The notes under the pieces: generated by a model
Database searches by the model: none
The model's input: only the letters and a program-made list of their open reading frames with translations
Told to the model about the DNA's origin: nothing
Program-made: the position numbers and the translations under genes
In this document: piece after piece, positions 1 through 9,030 of the stretch
Layout of the letters: each line of letters begins with the position of its first letter
Position numbering within the stretch: position 1 is the stretch's first letter
From: Candidatus Neomarinimicrobiota bacterium
GTDB taxonomy: Bacteria > Fidelibacterota > UBA2242 > B5-G15
NCBI GenBank assembly: GCA_017656425.1
Contig: JACDNV010000017.1
Location: forward strand, 1-44,123
DNA: 44,123 bases
Direction: 5' to 3'

Positions 1-154
1 GATTATCATCAACACTACCATCATAGCTTAATACTCCGGACTCATTCTCTTGAATAGTAATGGTACTTGTACCAAATACAGTTTCAAATCCAGCAAAAAT
101 TGTCATTAACATAATAATGACAATTAAGCAATTAACCTTCTTAAACTTAATCAT
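1..154 (-). CDS. Secreted protein, N-terminus only (cut by window edge)
   Basis: An open frame runs from an ATG at 154 to the left edge of the window (51 codons). A GGGGGTG Shine-Dalgarno sequence precedes the start. The first ~28 residues form a signal peptide: basic start MIKFKK, then a hydrophobic core rich in I, L, M and V. The mature part begins with TSTITIQENESGVLSYDGS. This ITIQEN-E-G-x-x-x-x-DGS pattern resembles the start of carbohydrate-binding or linker modules that I recall at the N-terminus of secreted pectate lyases in Bacteroidota-like bacteria; that link is recollection and was not searched. It points the same way as the pectate lyases upstream, so the full gene may be another polysaccharide-active enzyme. 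The catalytic part lies outside the window. Confidence 0.7.
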   Translation of the reverse strand, partial: MIKFKKVNCLIVIIMLMTIFAGFETVFGTSTITIQENESGVLSYDGSVDDN

Positions 155-308
155 TTCATCACCCCCTCTTTAATATTATAAACAATTGTTACTATAAAAA
201 ATTAATATGAAAGATAACAGCAATTTTGAGTAAAAGGTTAAATATTTTCGTAAGTGGTATATGGTCTGTTAAATTTTATGTTAAAATTTTATAGTGAAAT
301 GAGGAAGA

Positions 309-700
309 TACCTCTGGTTAACTAATAAAGAGGAAGTATCCATAGCACCTAAGACTTTTAAGGAAATTCAATCCTTTAATGATTTTATTATGCAAGTATA
401 TTATAAGATTAGGCCAAGGTTAAGTGACATTCTTAAAAATGTTTAGATGGGGGAACTGATTAAGTAGAGAGATAGAATAATAGGAAAAAACCTTTTCAAA
501 GTACACCCAGGATAAAGAAATGGTGTTATACAGTTAAGAAATGCATTGTAGCACATTTGGGAGATTTAACCGATGTTAGTATACACAGCATGAGATATGA
601 AAAGGGAGATACGTATTGCAGCTCAAAGAGCCTCTTTGAGGAAGGAGTTTTCTCCGACATTTACGTAAATTTCTAAGGAGATAACCAGGCTGGATAGATA
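309..700 (+). pseudogene. Decayed protein-coding relic, possibly a mobile-element gene
   Basis: A frame beginning near 309 reads as ordinary protein (TFKEIQSFNDFIMQVYYKIR and on) but is broken by TAG at 444-446 and TAG at 465-467. It then needs a one-base frameshift near 510-515 to continue as IKKWCYTVKKCIVAHLGDL and SIHSMRYEKGDTYC. Protein-like sequence on both sides of each lesion suggests a decayed gene and not chance. I do not recognise the family with certainty. The style and the presence of other insertion-sequence relics make a transposase possible. From 155 to 308 and from 700 to 872 I see no gene. Confidence 0.4.
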
Positions 701-872
701 AAAAAGGTATATAAAATAAATGATTCTTTTCCTAAAAGGTATGAAAGCTTATAGTGAAATCTTTAATAAATCAAAATGTAAAACAAAACTAAACAGGGGG
801 TAACTCTTATCTATGCTTTACAACTTCAACAGAGTTCTATTGCTTTTCCATTATAATTGACAAATTTTCGTC

Positions 873-912
873 TCCTCTTATTTATATCTATTTTATCAAC
901 AACATCTTCTTT
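873..912. repeat. 40-bp direct repeat, copy A (end of pectate lyase 1)
   Basis: This stretch matches 3890-3929 at 39 of 40 bases. On the minus strand it holds the last codons of a T9SS tail, the TAG stop and an AGAGGA ribosome-binding-site-like sequence. Here it closes the downstream pectate lyase gene; the AGAGGA is not followed by any gene I can see. Confidence 0.85.
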
Positions 913-2516
913 GATATTATATGACCAGGATATTCAAGCTTATAGACATAAATACCACTGCTTAGATTCTTCGCATCAAAATGAACTTCATGCTTCCCTG
1001 GTGATGCAACTCCATTAAACAGCTCAGCTACTTTATTTCCTCTTATATCATATATATCTAACTTAACATTAACCTTATATGGAACACTAAATTTAATCAT
1101 CGTGGATGAGTTGAATGGATTTGGATAATTTTGAGATAGGCTAAATCCATTCACAAAATTAGATTCAGTATAATCTATCGCATTTCCATTCAAATACTCA
1201 TCTTCACCTGCTAAATGACAAAGAAATACTTCAAGATTTGTATATCCTCCTGCTCCAATTTCATTTCTATCTAAAGGATCATTTGAATCAAGCCCATGCT
1301 CATCTTCCCAGTCATCTGCTATTCCGTCATGATCATTATCTGTATAAGGTGTCCCAGATTCCAACTCAGGCCATCCACCGACATCACTCGGTGAATCAAT
1401 AATGCCATTATTACCGTACTTCGCTATCCCTTTCTTAACATCATCTATGATATCTTCATCTACTTTATCTCTCTTTGGTATAGTACACCCTGCTTTATCA
1501 AGAACCAGTTCATATGCTTCCTCTGCTGTCTGCTGATTTATTGGCATTGCATCCCATGGAGCATCCAGCTTAATATAATTACTACCCTTAACTCCCTTCC
1601 AGTTATCAGCAGTAATATCATCATGTCCGTAAAAATAATTATCACTGACATACCAGCTACCTTTATCATCTAATGACCTTGCACTCGGTTCAGCAATGTA
1701 AATTGCTGTCGAAGCGGGCCCTGGTTTAAAATAATTTGCAATCATATTGATAGTGCTAAACGTATGTTCCGGATCATTCGGTTGTTTAGCTTCTGCACCA
1801 TAAATACTTTGATAACCCCAATTGTATAGTACATTGTTTCTAAAATCGTTATATCCACAACCAGAAGCCCATCGAGGATTTCGACTGTCATTATGTACTA
1901 TTAGATTATGATGCCAGGTCCCATAGTTGTTCCCCCATATACCTCCAAAGCGATGTGAATCTGAACCATCTTTAGGACATGCCTCTGAGATAATACACCA
2001 CTGCACGGTAGTTGAATCATTATGGTAAAGTGAAAAAACTTCATCAGTGCCCCAACTGACTGAAACATGATCAATAATTATATTCTTATGAGACCTTCCA
2101 GACAACGCATCTCTATCAGGATTGACTGAGGGATCATTTCTTACTCGTATATATCTTATAATCACATTATCTGCACCTATCGAAAGGCTACCCCTAATAG
2201 TTATTCCACCACCTGGTGCTGTTTGCCCAGCAATTGTAATATCATCATTACTTATTGTGAAATTGCCTTTTATTTCACCTGATACTTTGAATACTACAAT
2301 TCTTGGTCCTGAAGCACTTATAGCTGCTCCAAAACTGCCAGAACCTGAACTATTGAGGTTTGTTACCTCATATACCTTGCCCCCACGACCCCCTGTCGCA
2401 TATTTACCATATCCTTCAGCTGTAGGAAATGCCAGTTGGCGAGGTAAAAGAACACGGGTAGAAAACAAAATAAGAGTTGTGACTAATACAAACCTAATTA
2501 ATAAAGTCGACTTCAT
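888..2516 (-). CDS. Secreted pectate lyase, PL1 family, with T9SS C-terminal sorting domain
   Basis: The product is 542 aa. Residues 1-29 are a signal peptide (MKSTLLIRFVLVTTLIL). The mature protein starts AFPTAEGYGKYATGGRGG, the typical opening of Bacteroidota-type PL1 pectate lyases, and continues as a parallel beta-helix with the IIIDHVSVSWGTDE calcium-site region. PL1 enzymes cleave alpha-1,4-polygalacturonate by beta-elimination. An Asp-rich stretch near residues 390-415 (DNDHDGIADDWEDEHGLD) resembles a calcium-binding thrombospondin-3-like linker. The last ~80 residues (NYPNPFNSSTMIKF to SKKMLLIK) are a T9SS sorting domain, so the enzyme should be secreted and perhaps surface-attached. 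The start has an AGGAGG site upstream. An almost identical gene lies directly upstream. Family call is firm; exact substrate is inferred. Confidence 0.93.
   Translation of the reverse strand: MKSTLLIRFVLVTTLILFSTRVLLPRQLAFPTAEGYGKYATGGRGGKVYEVTNLNSSGSGSFGAAISASGPRIVVFKVSGEIKGNFTISNDDITIAGQTAPGGGITIRGSLSIGADNVIIRYIRVRNDPSVNPDRDALSGRSHKNIIIDHVSVSWGTDEVFSLYHNDSTTVQWCIISEACPKDGSDSHRFGGIWGNNYGTWHHNLIVHNDSRNPRWASGCGYNDFRNNVLYNWGYQSIYGAEAKQPNDPEHTFSTINMIANYFKPGPASTAIYIAEPSARSLDDKGSWYVSDNYFYGHDDITADNWKGVKGSNYIKLDAPWDAMPINQQTAEEAYELVLDKAGCTIPKRDKVDEDIIDDVKKGIAKYGNNGIIDSPSDVGGWPELESGTPYTDNDHDGIADDWEDEHGLDSNDPLDRNEIGAGGYTNLEVFLCHLAGEDEYLNGNAIDYTESNFVNGFSLSQNYPNPFNSSTMIKFSVPYKVNVKLDIYDIRGNKVAELFNGVASPGKHEVHFDAKNLSSGIYVYKLEYPGHIISKKMLLIK
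1192..2444. repeat. Long tandem duplication, copy 1 (~1.25 kb)
   Basis: This stretch appears identical to 2558-3810, offset by exactly 1366 bases; the translations agree in the coding frame and in an antisense frame. It covers the whole mature catalytic part of the pectate lyase but stops before the T9SS domain. Past 2445, in the signal-peptide codons, the copies differ at about eight positions in 75 bases. Confidence 0.9.
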
Positions 2517-2544
2517 ATGCGTTTCCTCCTATAAATATATATTA

Positions 2545-3882
2545 TTAATTACATCTTAAATACTCATCTTCACCTGCTAAATGACAAAGAAATACTTCAA
2601 GATTTGTATATCCTCCTGCTCCAATTTCATTTCTATCTAAAGGATCATTTGAATCAAGCCCATGCTCATCTTCCCAGTCATCTGCTATTCCGTCATGATC
2701 ATTATCTGTATAAGGTGTCCCAGATTCCAACTCAGGCCATCCACCGACATCACTCGGTGAATCAATAATGCCATTATTACCGTACTTCGCTATCCCTTTC
2801 TTAACATCATCTATGATATCTTCATCTACTTTATCTCTCTTTGGTATAGTACACCCTGCTTTATCAAGAACCAGTTCATATGCTTCCTCTGCTGTCTGCT
2901 GATTTATTGGCATTGCATCCCATGGAGCATCCAGCTTAATATAATTACTACCCTTAACTCCCTTCCAGTTATCAGCAGTAATATCATCATGTCCGTAAAA
3001 ATAATTATCACTGACATACCAGCTACCTTTATCATCTAATGACCTTGCACTCGGTTCAGCAATGTAAATTGCTGTCGAAGCGGGCCCTGGTTTAAAATAA
3101 TTTGCAATCATATTGATAGTGCTAAACGTATGTTCCGGATCATTCGGTTGTTTAGCTTCTGCACCATAAATACTTTGATAACCCCAATTGTATAGTACAT
3201 TGTTTCTAAAATCGTTATATCCACAACCAGAAGCCCATCGAGGATTTCGACTGTCATTATGTACTATTAGATTATGATGCCAGGTCCCATAGTTGTTCCC
3301 CCATATACCTCCAAAGCGATGTGAATCTGAACCATCTTTAGGACATGCCTCTGAGATAATACACCACTGCACGGTAGTTGAATCATTATGGTAAAGTGAA
3401 AAAACTTCATCAGTGCCCCAACTGACTGAAACATGATCAATAATTATATTCTTATGAGACCTTCCAGACAACGCATCTCTATCAGGATTGACTGAGGGAT
3501 CATTTCTTACTCGTATATATCTTATAATCACATTATCTGCACCTATCGAAAGGCTACCCCTAATAGTTATTCCACCACCTGGTGCTGTTTGCCCAGCAAT
3601 TGTAATATCATCATTACTTATTGTGAAATTGCCTTTTATTTCACCTGATACTTTGAATACTACAATTCTTGGTCCTGAAGCACTTATAGCTGCTCCAAAA
3701 CTGCCAGAACCTGAACTATTGAGGTTTGTTACCTCATATACCTTGCCCCCACGACCCCCTGTCGCATATTTACCATATCCTTCAGCTGTAGGAAATGCCA
3801 GTTGGCGAGGATAAAGAATGCAGGTAGAAAACAAAATAAGAGTTGTGACTAATACAAATCTTATCAATAAAGTCGACTTCAT
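2545..3882 (-). CDS. Secreted pectate lyase, PL1 family, tandem copy lacking the T9SS domain
   Basis: The product is 445 aa and matches the downstream pectate lyase residue for residue through the catalytic beta-helix and the Asp-rich linker. It ends EYLRCN-stop, exactly where the other copy runs on into its T9SS sorting domain. It keeps a signal peptide, so it should reach the periplasm but not be handled by T9SS. I chose the ATG at 3882 over the ATG at 3888 because the AGAGGA site is about 7 bases from the former and 2 from the latter. The signal-peptide codons differ from the other copy (FSTCILYP against FSTRVLLP). The spacer to the next gene is only 28 bases, so the pair is probably co-transcribed. 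It could be a young duplicate, a truncation product, or an assembly artefact. Confidence 0.9.
   Translation of the reverse strand: MKSTLLIRFVLVTTLILFSTCILYPRQLAFPTAEGYGKYATGGRGGKVYEVTNLNSSGSGSFGAAISASGPRIVVFKVSGEIKGNFTISNDDITIAGQTAPGGGITIRGSLSIGADNVIIRYIRVRNDPSVNPDRDALSGRSHKNIIIDHVSVSWGTDEVFSLYHNDSTTVQWCIISEACPKDGSDSHRFGGIWGNNYGTWHHNLIVHNDSRNPRWASGCGYNDFRNNVLYNWGYQSIYGAEAKQPNDPEHTFSTINMIANYFKPGPASTAIYIAEPSARSLDDKGSWYVSDNYFYGHDDITADNWKGVKGSNYIKLDAPWDAMPINQQTAEEAYELVLDKAGCTIPKRDKVDEDIIDDVKKGIAKYGNNGIIDSPSDVGGWPELESGTPYTDNDHDGIADDWEDEHGLDSNDPLDRNEIGAGGYTNLEVFLCHLAGEDEYLRCN
2558..3810. repeat. Long tandem duplication, copy 2 (~1.25 kb)
   Basis: Partner of 1192-2444. The unit length of 1366 bases includes the short spacer with its own AGGAGG site and ATG for the downstream copy. 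Confidence 0.9.
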
Positions 3883-3889
3883 ATACATT

Positions 3890-3929
3890 TCCTCTTATTT
3901 ATATCTATTTTATCAACAACACCTTCTTT
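3890..3929. repeat. 40-bp direct repeat, copy B (upstream of pectate lyase 2)
   Basis: Matches 873-912 with one T/C difference. Here the AGAGGA of the repeat serves as the ribosome-binding site of the upstream pectate lyase copy, while the rest encodes a T9SS-like tail from a vanished gene. Confidence 0.85.
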
Positions 3930-3949
3930 AACTTTAAATAATAGCCCAT
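3905..3949 (-). pseudogene. Remnant of a T9SS C-terminal tail
   Basis: Read on the minus strand, the bases before the pectate lyase copy encode GYYLKLKKVLLIK-stop, which matches the style of the T9SS tails in this window (SKKMLLIK, SRCILIK). No sorting domain can be read further upstream. This looks like the last piece of a deleted secreted-protein gene, retained beside the 40-bp repeat. Confidence 0.5.
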
Positions 3950-4523
3950 CAACTCTACACCTATTACAATAGATAGTAGGCGATATAGAAAACACAGCAA
4001 TTTAAATATAAACTAGAATATTCCTTATTCTCTTACCTAAACTCATATTACTCTAATCACATAGATCATCAGCATTACTACTTCTCATATTGTCCCAGTG
4101 AATTATCCACAGTGATTAATTTAACTAATATTCAAACGACTGAAATTGGGACTAAAGCTTTCATTAACTTCATACATATTTCATATATTTTAATAAACAA
4201 CTAAATATATATGAAAAAAATTGATTCGACAAATATAAATAAATAAGCGGTTATTTTATTTAACCAGAGGCAAAGAAATATATATCTTCTGATGTGGGAA
4301 AACCTGTATAAATATACCCAACTTTTGTTTCAAGCTATATTCTAATAATATCTTATCAGTCGGACCCATTTTTACTTCCAAATATGGAATCTGAAAATAG
4401 ATCTAAATAATAACTATAACAGACGCTTCAAAATGTGCACTATTTTCATAATTCTATCTTATATGTTGTTTTCTCTCCTAAATTTCACTTCACAAATATA
4501 CTTTTCTTAATTAACATTATCAT
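3950..4523. other. Gene-free stretch, ~570 bp
   Basis: Strongly AT-rich with many stops in all frames. I see no gene, RNA or clear terminator. The plus-strand frame at 4435-4764 is antisense to the next gene and is not credible. Confidence 0.5.
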
Positions 4524-6193
4524 TCATTTTATAAGAATACATCTGGATATTCTGTATACTCCATTATATGAGACTCTAATGAAATATAATCCAGTACATA
4601 GATTAGAAGCATCCCAAACAACTGTATGTTCCCCTGATTCCAATTTCTTATGCAAAAGCTTTTCTTTTTCTTTTCCAGTGATATCAAAAACTTTAATACT
4701 TACCACATCTGTCTGTGGAACAAAAAATCTTATTTGTGCTTCGGCATTAAAAGGGTTTGGATAAATCGGATATAGCTTAAATTCCGAGGTAATTTTGCAA
4801 TTTTGCCTGACTGCACTTTCTTTTGAAATGTTAAAAATTATCCGCTGATAAGAAGTAAGAGGAGGATTTCCATTATCTGTTACTTCAAGAATAATATGTA
4901 TTTGCTTGCCCGGCTCATTAGGAACAATAAAGCTGGCATTGTTTTTCGAGTAAGGATTTTTAATAGTAACTTTAGTTACAGCATTGTCTGCATCATAATA
5001 TTGCCACCAGTAAAATGTTAGACTATCTCCATCTGGATCTATTGTGGGTGATGCATCAAGGGTAACGGTTTCATTAGGTTTAACTGTTCTCACATTACTA
5101 CCTACAAATTGGGCGATAGGCTGATGATTGGCTTCTTTATAATTCGAGGCTACACACCAATCCATCCGAGCTGCAAAATCATTTTGTGCTGGAATAATCC
5201 ATCGCCAGTACATTTTATTGCGGTTACCATCATCATTAACATTTCCTTTATCAGTGACATGATTCGGTTTGTTGACTGGATCATCATATTCTGAACGGCC
5301 TCCCCAACCTCCAAGTGTATAATCTTTATAACTCTCGAGTCCATTATTAACTAAATGCAAAAATGATGGTGTATCTCCTTCACTAACATAAGACTGTGGA
5401 TACAGAGCTCCCAATCGACCATGATTACGTTTTACATTTTCGTATAACCAAGAGCTTGACATATATTTTTGCTGTTCGGAAGGATTTTTACTATAACTAC
5501 CAACGCTCTGGTAGTCCCAGACATTATCCCACCGATAAGCTTCGTTAATATATGCCTCTTTAACATTGTTCTCTATCCATTCACCACCTCCATCCTGATA
5601 CCATATACAATAGATGCGTATTTTAGATACCGCATATTCAAACTGTTCCTTTGTGTACTCTCCAGAATATTTAAGTCTCCATAAAGCTGAAGCAACAGTA
5701 TTGGCACCACCCCAGCAAGCTATATGTACAGGTCTGGTATCTTCGTCTAATAGTGTCTTAATAATCAATTGCTCTCCTGGAGTATTTTTTGTTTCCATAT
5801 CAGGAGGGTCCTTATACAAATCATTAGGATTTTCATTCCCTACCCTTATTATACCCCGCAAATAGTCTGCATCAGGATAATCAGGATTATGTATACGCAA
5901 ATTTGGTAAAATTTGTTCATAAGCATCTAATTCTCCTTCAATCCATTTTTCTTTACTGTGTCCCGTTTTTTGAAATTTAGAATTATTCTGAATTATACCA
6001 AATACATCAAAATCACAGGTATAAAGCAGGAAGCGTATCATTGAACTACGATCATCTATTTCCCCATCTGTAGTAACTATTATGCGAGGTTTAACATGCT
6101 GATCTGAAGCTATTAGAAAAATAACTTAAACAAAATAAAAATAAATACAATAAAACACCAATAAATGTTTATTAGATGTTTTCTTTTGTGCAT
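4524..6193 (-). pseudogene. DUF1593 (Sde182-type nucleoside-hydrolase-like) protein with T9SS domain; frameshift in the signal peptide
   Basis: From about 6100 down to 4524 one long frame encodes a DUF1593 domain: PRIIVTTDGEIDD, then HIACWGGANTVASALW and NDFAARMDW. An Ig-like Sde182 C-terminal domain follows (DASPTIDPDGDSLTFYWW), then a T9SS sorting domain (YPNPFNAEAQIRF, ending SRCILIK). The natural start is ATG 6193 with a GAGGAG site; it opens the signal peptide MHKRKHLINIYWCFIVFIFI but reaches TAA just after it. Adding one T to the T5 run (minus strand, 6117-6121) joins the two frames perfectly. So the gene is either broken by a one-base deletion or carries a sequencing error. DUF1593 proteins resemble nucleoside hydrolases and have been linked to cellulose binding; activity here is unknown. 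Confidence 0.8.
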
Positions 6194-6275
6194 CTCAAAC
6201 TCCTCAATATTATTTCCTTCCATTTTTCTTTTAAACAATCTTAGACTTTAACTTTTAGTTTTATAAATTGTTATT

Positions 6276-7492
6276 TTATTTAATCAATAAACACTTTAAA
6301 GTTTTTATGAAATTTTCTGTACTCATTCGAATTATATATATTCCAGATGCCATATCCGAAGCCTCCCAAATTAGTGTATGTGTTCCTGAATTTATATTTC
6401 CATTTAATAAAGTCTTTATCAATCTTCCTTTGCTATCATATACAGAAATATTTACGTAACTGGCTTGAGAAATGGAAAACTTTATTCTTGTCTGTACATT
6501 AAATGGATTGGGATAAATGGAATATAATTTGAATTTTGACTGGCTAGTATCTTCAGATTTTACAATTGAAGTTGTATTACCAACATTGCCTGCACCAGCT
6601 ACGACAATTGATTTTACATCTTCAACAGAATCCATTTCGTATGTGTAGGGAGGATCAAATACAGGGAAAGAATTTTTAACAAAAGTTGGTTGCGAACAGT
6701 TCACAAACATTAAATTATTCCATCCTATCTCCCCATTCTTTTTGCTAACACCTCCATAATCTGCCCATGCATCATTTATCTTTTCAAAATAGCAACTTTC
6801 TACTCTTATATGACATTCAACTCTCAATCCAATACAATAATCATTACCAATACTGTTATAATAACAATTATAAATGTGAACTTGGCCATATCTGACTCTC
6901 GGCATTCTACCTTTGATGTTATTAGAATACCAATTATGATGTAAAGTTACGCGTAACTTACCTCTATCAGAGGTTCGATCATCTCTATTACCAATCCGAT
7001 GGGCAAAATTATGAGAACCAGTAGAGGTAAAATAAAATTTACACCATGAAATCGTTACATAGTCATCACCCCTCACTACAGAAAGAAGTTCATCCGAACT
7101 GTTGTAAAATGTACATTTAGTTATAAATACCTTTTGTGCACCTGACACTTCCATATCATCAGAACCTGATGGACCAAAGGTGAGTCCTTGAAAAATATAG
7201 TTTGAACCTCTAACTCCGACAACACCACCATAAAGTCCTGAATTTGAGTCAAAACCAATTATAGTTTTATTAGAACCGATTATAATATCTCCTATATTAA
7301 GTCTTCCTTTTACTATTACAATTCTAGGATTATCATCTTTTACAGCTGATTCAAAATCAGAAACCCGCCACCTGCACCCCCAGTTGTACCTGCGTATCTA
7401 GCGTAACCATCAGGAACGGCAATTGTTTGTGCATTTGTCGAAAACGTAACTATTAACAAAATAGTAGATAAAGTTAACCTTTTGTAAACCAT
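6276..7492 (-). pseudogene. Secreted pectate lyase, PL1 family, with T9SS domain; frameshift near the N-terminus
   Basis: ATG 7492 opens a signal peptide (MVYKRLTLSTILLIVTFS) and the mature start VPDGYARYAGTTGGAGGG, typical of PL1 enzymes. At about 7364-7366 the frame is lost; one base over, it resumes as VSDFESAVKDDNPRIVIVKG and SNKTIIGFDSNSGLYGG and runs to the end. The downstream part has the PL1 motif RVTLHHNWYSNNIKGRMPR-V-R, whose PRxR arginine is the catalytic base in the family, and a T9SS domain (YPNPFNVQTRIKFS, ending KTLKCLLIK). A few codons may be missing at the lesion, since PL1 proteins usually have more residues between GGAGG and this strand. The part from 7154 down could be expressed only as a fragment without export. 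Confidence 0.82.
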
Positions 7493-7552
7493 ATCTTCTC
7501 ATTCCATCATTATTTTAATCTTAATTAATAACCTCAATCGTATATTAAATCC

Positions 7553-8977
7553 CTAAGGTTTCACGTCAACAATCACTCGTTTATAACGGGTAAGTGGAGG
7601 TTTACCTGTATCGGTTATTTCCAAAATGATATGCATTGTACCGTAGGAAAAAACTCGCTTTGTTGGTACATAGAACCAGGCGTTGGCTTTATCGGCATTT
7701 TCTATTTTCACAGGTTGGCCGGTGCGAGCACTCGATGTGGTAAATGTGCCTACCTCACCATAATAAAACCAATTGTATCGCAAAGAATCCCCATCTGGGT
7801 CTGATGCTTTTGCACTGAGTTCTACTTTCTCTCCCAATTTTGCTTTTATTCTTTCAGGACATGTTAATTGTATAACCGGCGGATGATTAGCTTCTTCGTA
7901 AGGTTTAATCGTCCAGTCCATTCTTGCGGCAAAGTCGTTCTGATAAGCTTCTCTCCAGCGCCATATTGTCTCATGGTTACCAGTATGCCATTTCCCATCT
8001 ACACCAAGCACTTCATCCTCAGCATCAGTCCAGAATGGGCGAGTTTCTGGCTCCAAAAACCATTTCCTCATTCTTGGTGTATAAAATTCATAACGACCAC
8101 CCCAGCTTCCCCAATCTGGGTGTTCAGGATTACCAAGGCCATTATTTATCAAATAAAGAAATGTCGGCGAATCTCCTTCCATCAAATATTTTACTTTAGG
8201 ATATTGAGCTCCAAGCGGACCTTTGCTACGAATATGTTCATCCAGCCAAGGATTATCTACAAGACTGAAATCCGCTCCCACAAACCTGCCGTGGAAATTA
8301 TCACCACTAATTCCACTCCATGTGGCATAATGATAGGCACCACCAGCATGAAATCCAGGACTGGCAATGTAGAAAAGGTCTGGAAACGTCTTCCTTATCC
8401 AGGGGCCACTATCATCCTGATCAGAAATTGTATATACACGCAGTTTTTTTACAAATTTTTCTACCTCCTCCTTCGAACGAGTATGGCTTACTTTCCAAAG
8501 AGCCTGCGCCAGACAGTTTGGACCACCCCATACCAGTACCCAAACAGGACGGGGATCATCACGATCGACGACCTCAATAATCATTTCTGAGCCCGGGGAA
8601 TCCATACCTTCACCTACGGCACGCATACCATATTCTGGTTTCCCTTCTCGTATAATAGATAATAAATATTCTGCCTTTGGGAAACCAGACTCATGCTTAA
8701 GCAAATTGTCTCTAACTTTGCCATAAGCCTTTACAATTTCCCGAATCCGCCACGCAGCAGTCTTATTTTTTTGATGGATTGAAGTTGTAGCAATCAAAGC
8801 CTCAACATCCCACATATTAGAATATACTAAAAAACGTACCATCGACATGGCGTCGTCGGGTTCGTTCTCTATATCTGTAAGAACGATTACCCGCGGTTTG
8901 GTATAGGTTTCAGCCATTAAAAAACTACTACAATACAACAGTAGTATCAAACTAATTAGTAATAAATTACTTTTCAT
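7553..8977 (-). CDS. DUF1593 (Sde182-type) secreted protein
   Basis: The product is 474 aa with a signal peptide (residues 1-22, [20 protein letters not shown]). The DUF1593 domain carries [20 protein letters not shown], which resembles the DxxxxxDD calcium and substrate site of nucleoside hydrolases, followed by [17 protein letters not shown] and [10 protein letters not shown]. The C-terminal ~100 residues are the Sde182 beta-sandwich domain ([31 protein letters not shown]). Unlike its relative at 4524-6193 it has no T9SS domain. It lies 53 bases after the GH31 gene and is probably in the same operon. Such proteins are common in polysaccharide loci but their reaction is not established, so I give no enzyme name. 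Confidence 0.85.
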   Translation of the reverse strand: MKSNLLLISLILLLYCSSFLMAETYTKPRVIVLTDIENEPDDAMSMVRFLVYSNMWDVEALIATTSIHQKNKTAAWRIREIVKAYGKVRDNLLKHESGFPKAEYLLSIIREGKPEYGMRAVGEGMDSPGSEMIIEVVDRDDPRPVWVLVWGGPNCLAQALWKVSHTRSKEEVEKFVKKLRVYTISDQDDSGPWIRKTFPDLFYIASPGFHAGGAYHYATWSGISGDNFHGRFVGADFSLVDNPWLDEHIRSKGPLGAQYPKVKYLMEGDSPTFLYLINNGLGNPEHPDWGSWGGRYEFYTPRMRKWFLEPETRPFWTDAEDEVLGVDGKWHTGNHETIWRWREAYQNDFAARMDWTIKPYEEANHPPVIQLTCPERIKAKLGEKVELSAKASDPDGDSLRYNWFYYGEVGTFTTSSARTGQPVKIENADKANAWFYVPTKRVFSYGTMHIILEITDTGKPPLTRYKRVIVDVKP

Positions 8978-9030
8978 AACAATGCCCCTTCTTTTTTAAA
9001 TTCATCACTAAAATATCTTCCTTATTATCG

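Noticed and set aside
2122-2559. 145-codon plus-strand frame, repeated at 3488-3814
   Set aside because: Antisense to the pectate lyases; its duplication simply mirrors the tandem copies.
7868-8590. 240-codon plus-strand open frame
   Set aside because: It is antisense to the DUF1593 gene over its full length, has no recognisable domain and arises from codon bias on the other strand.
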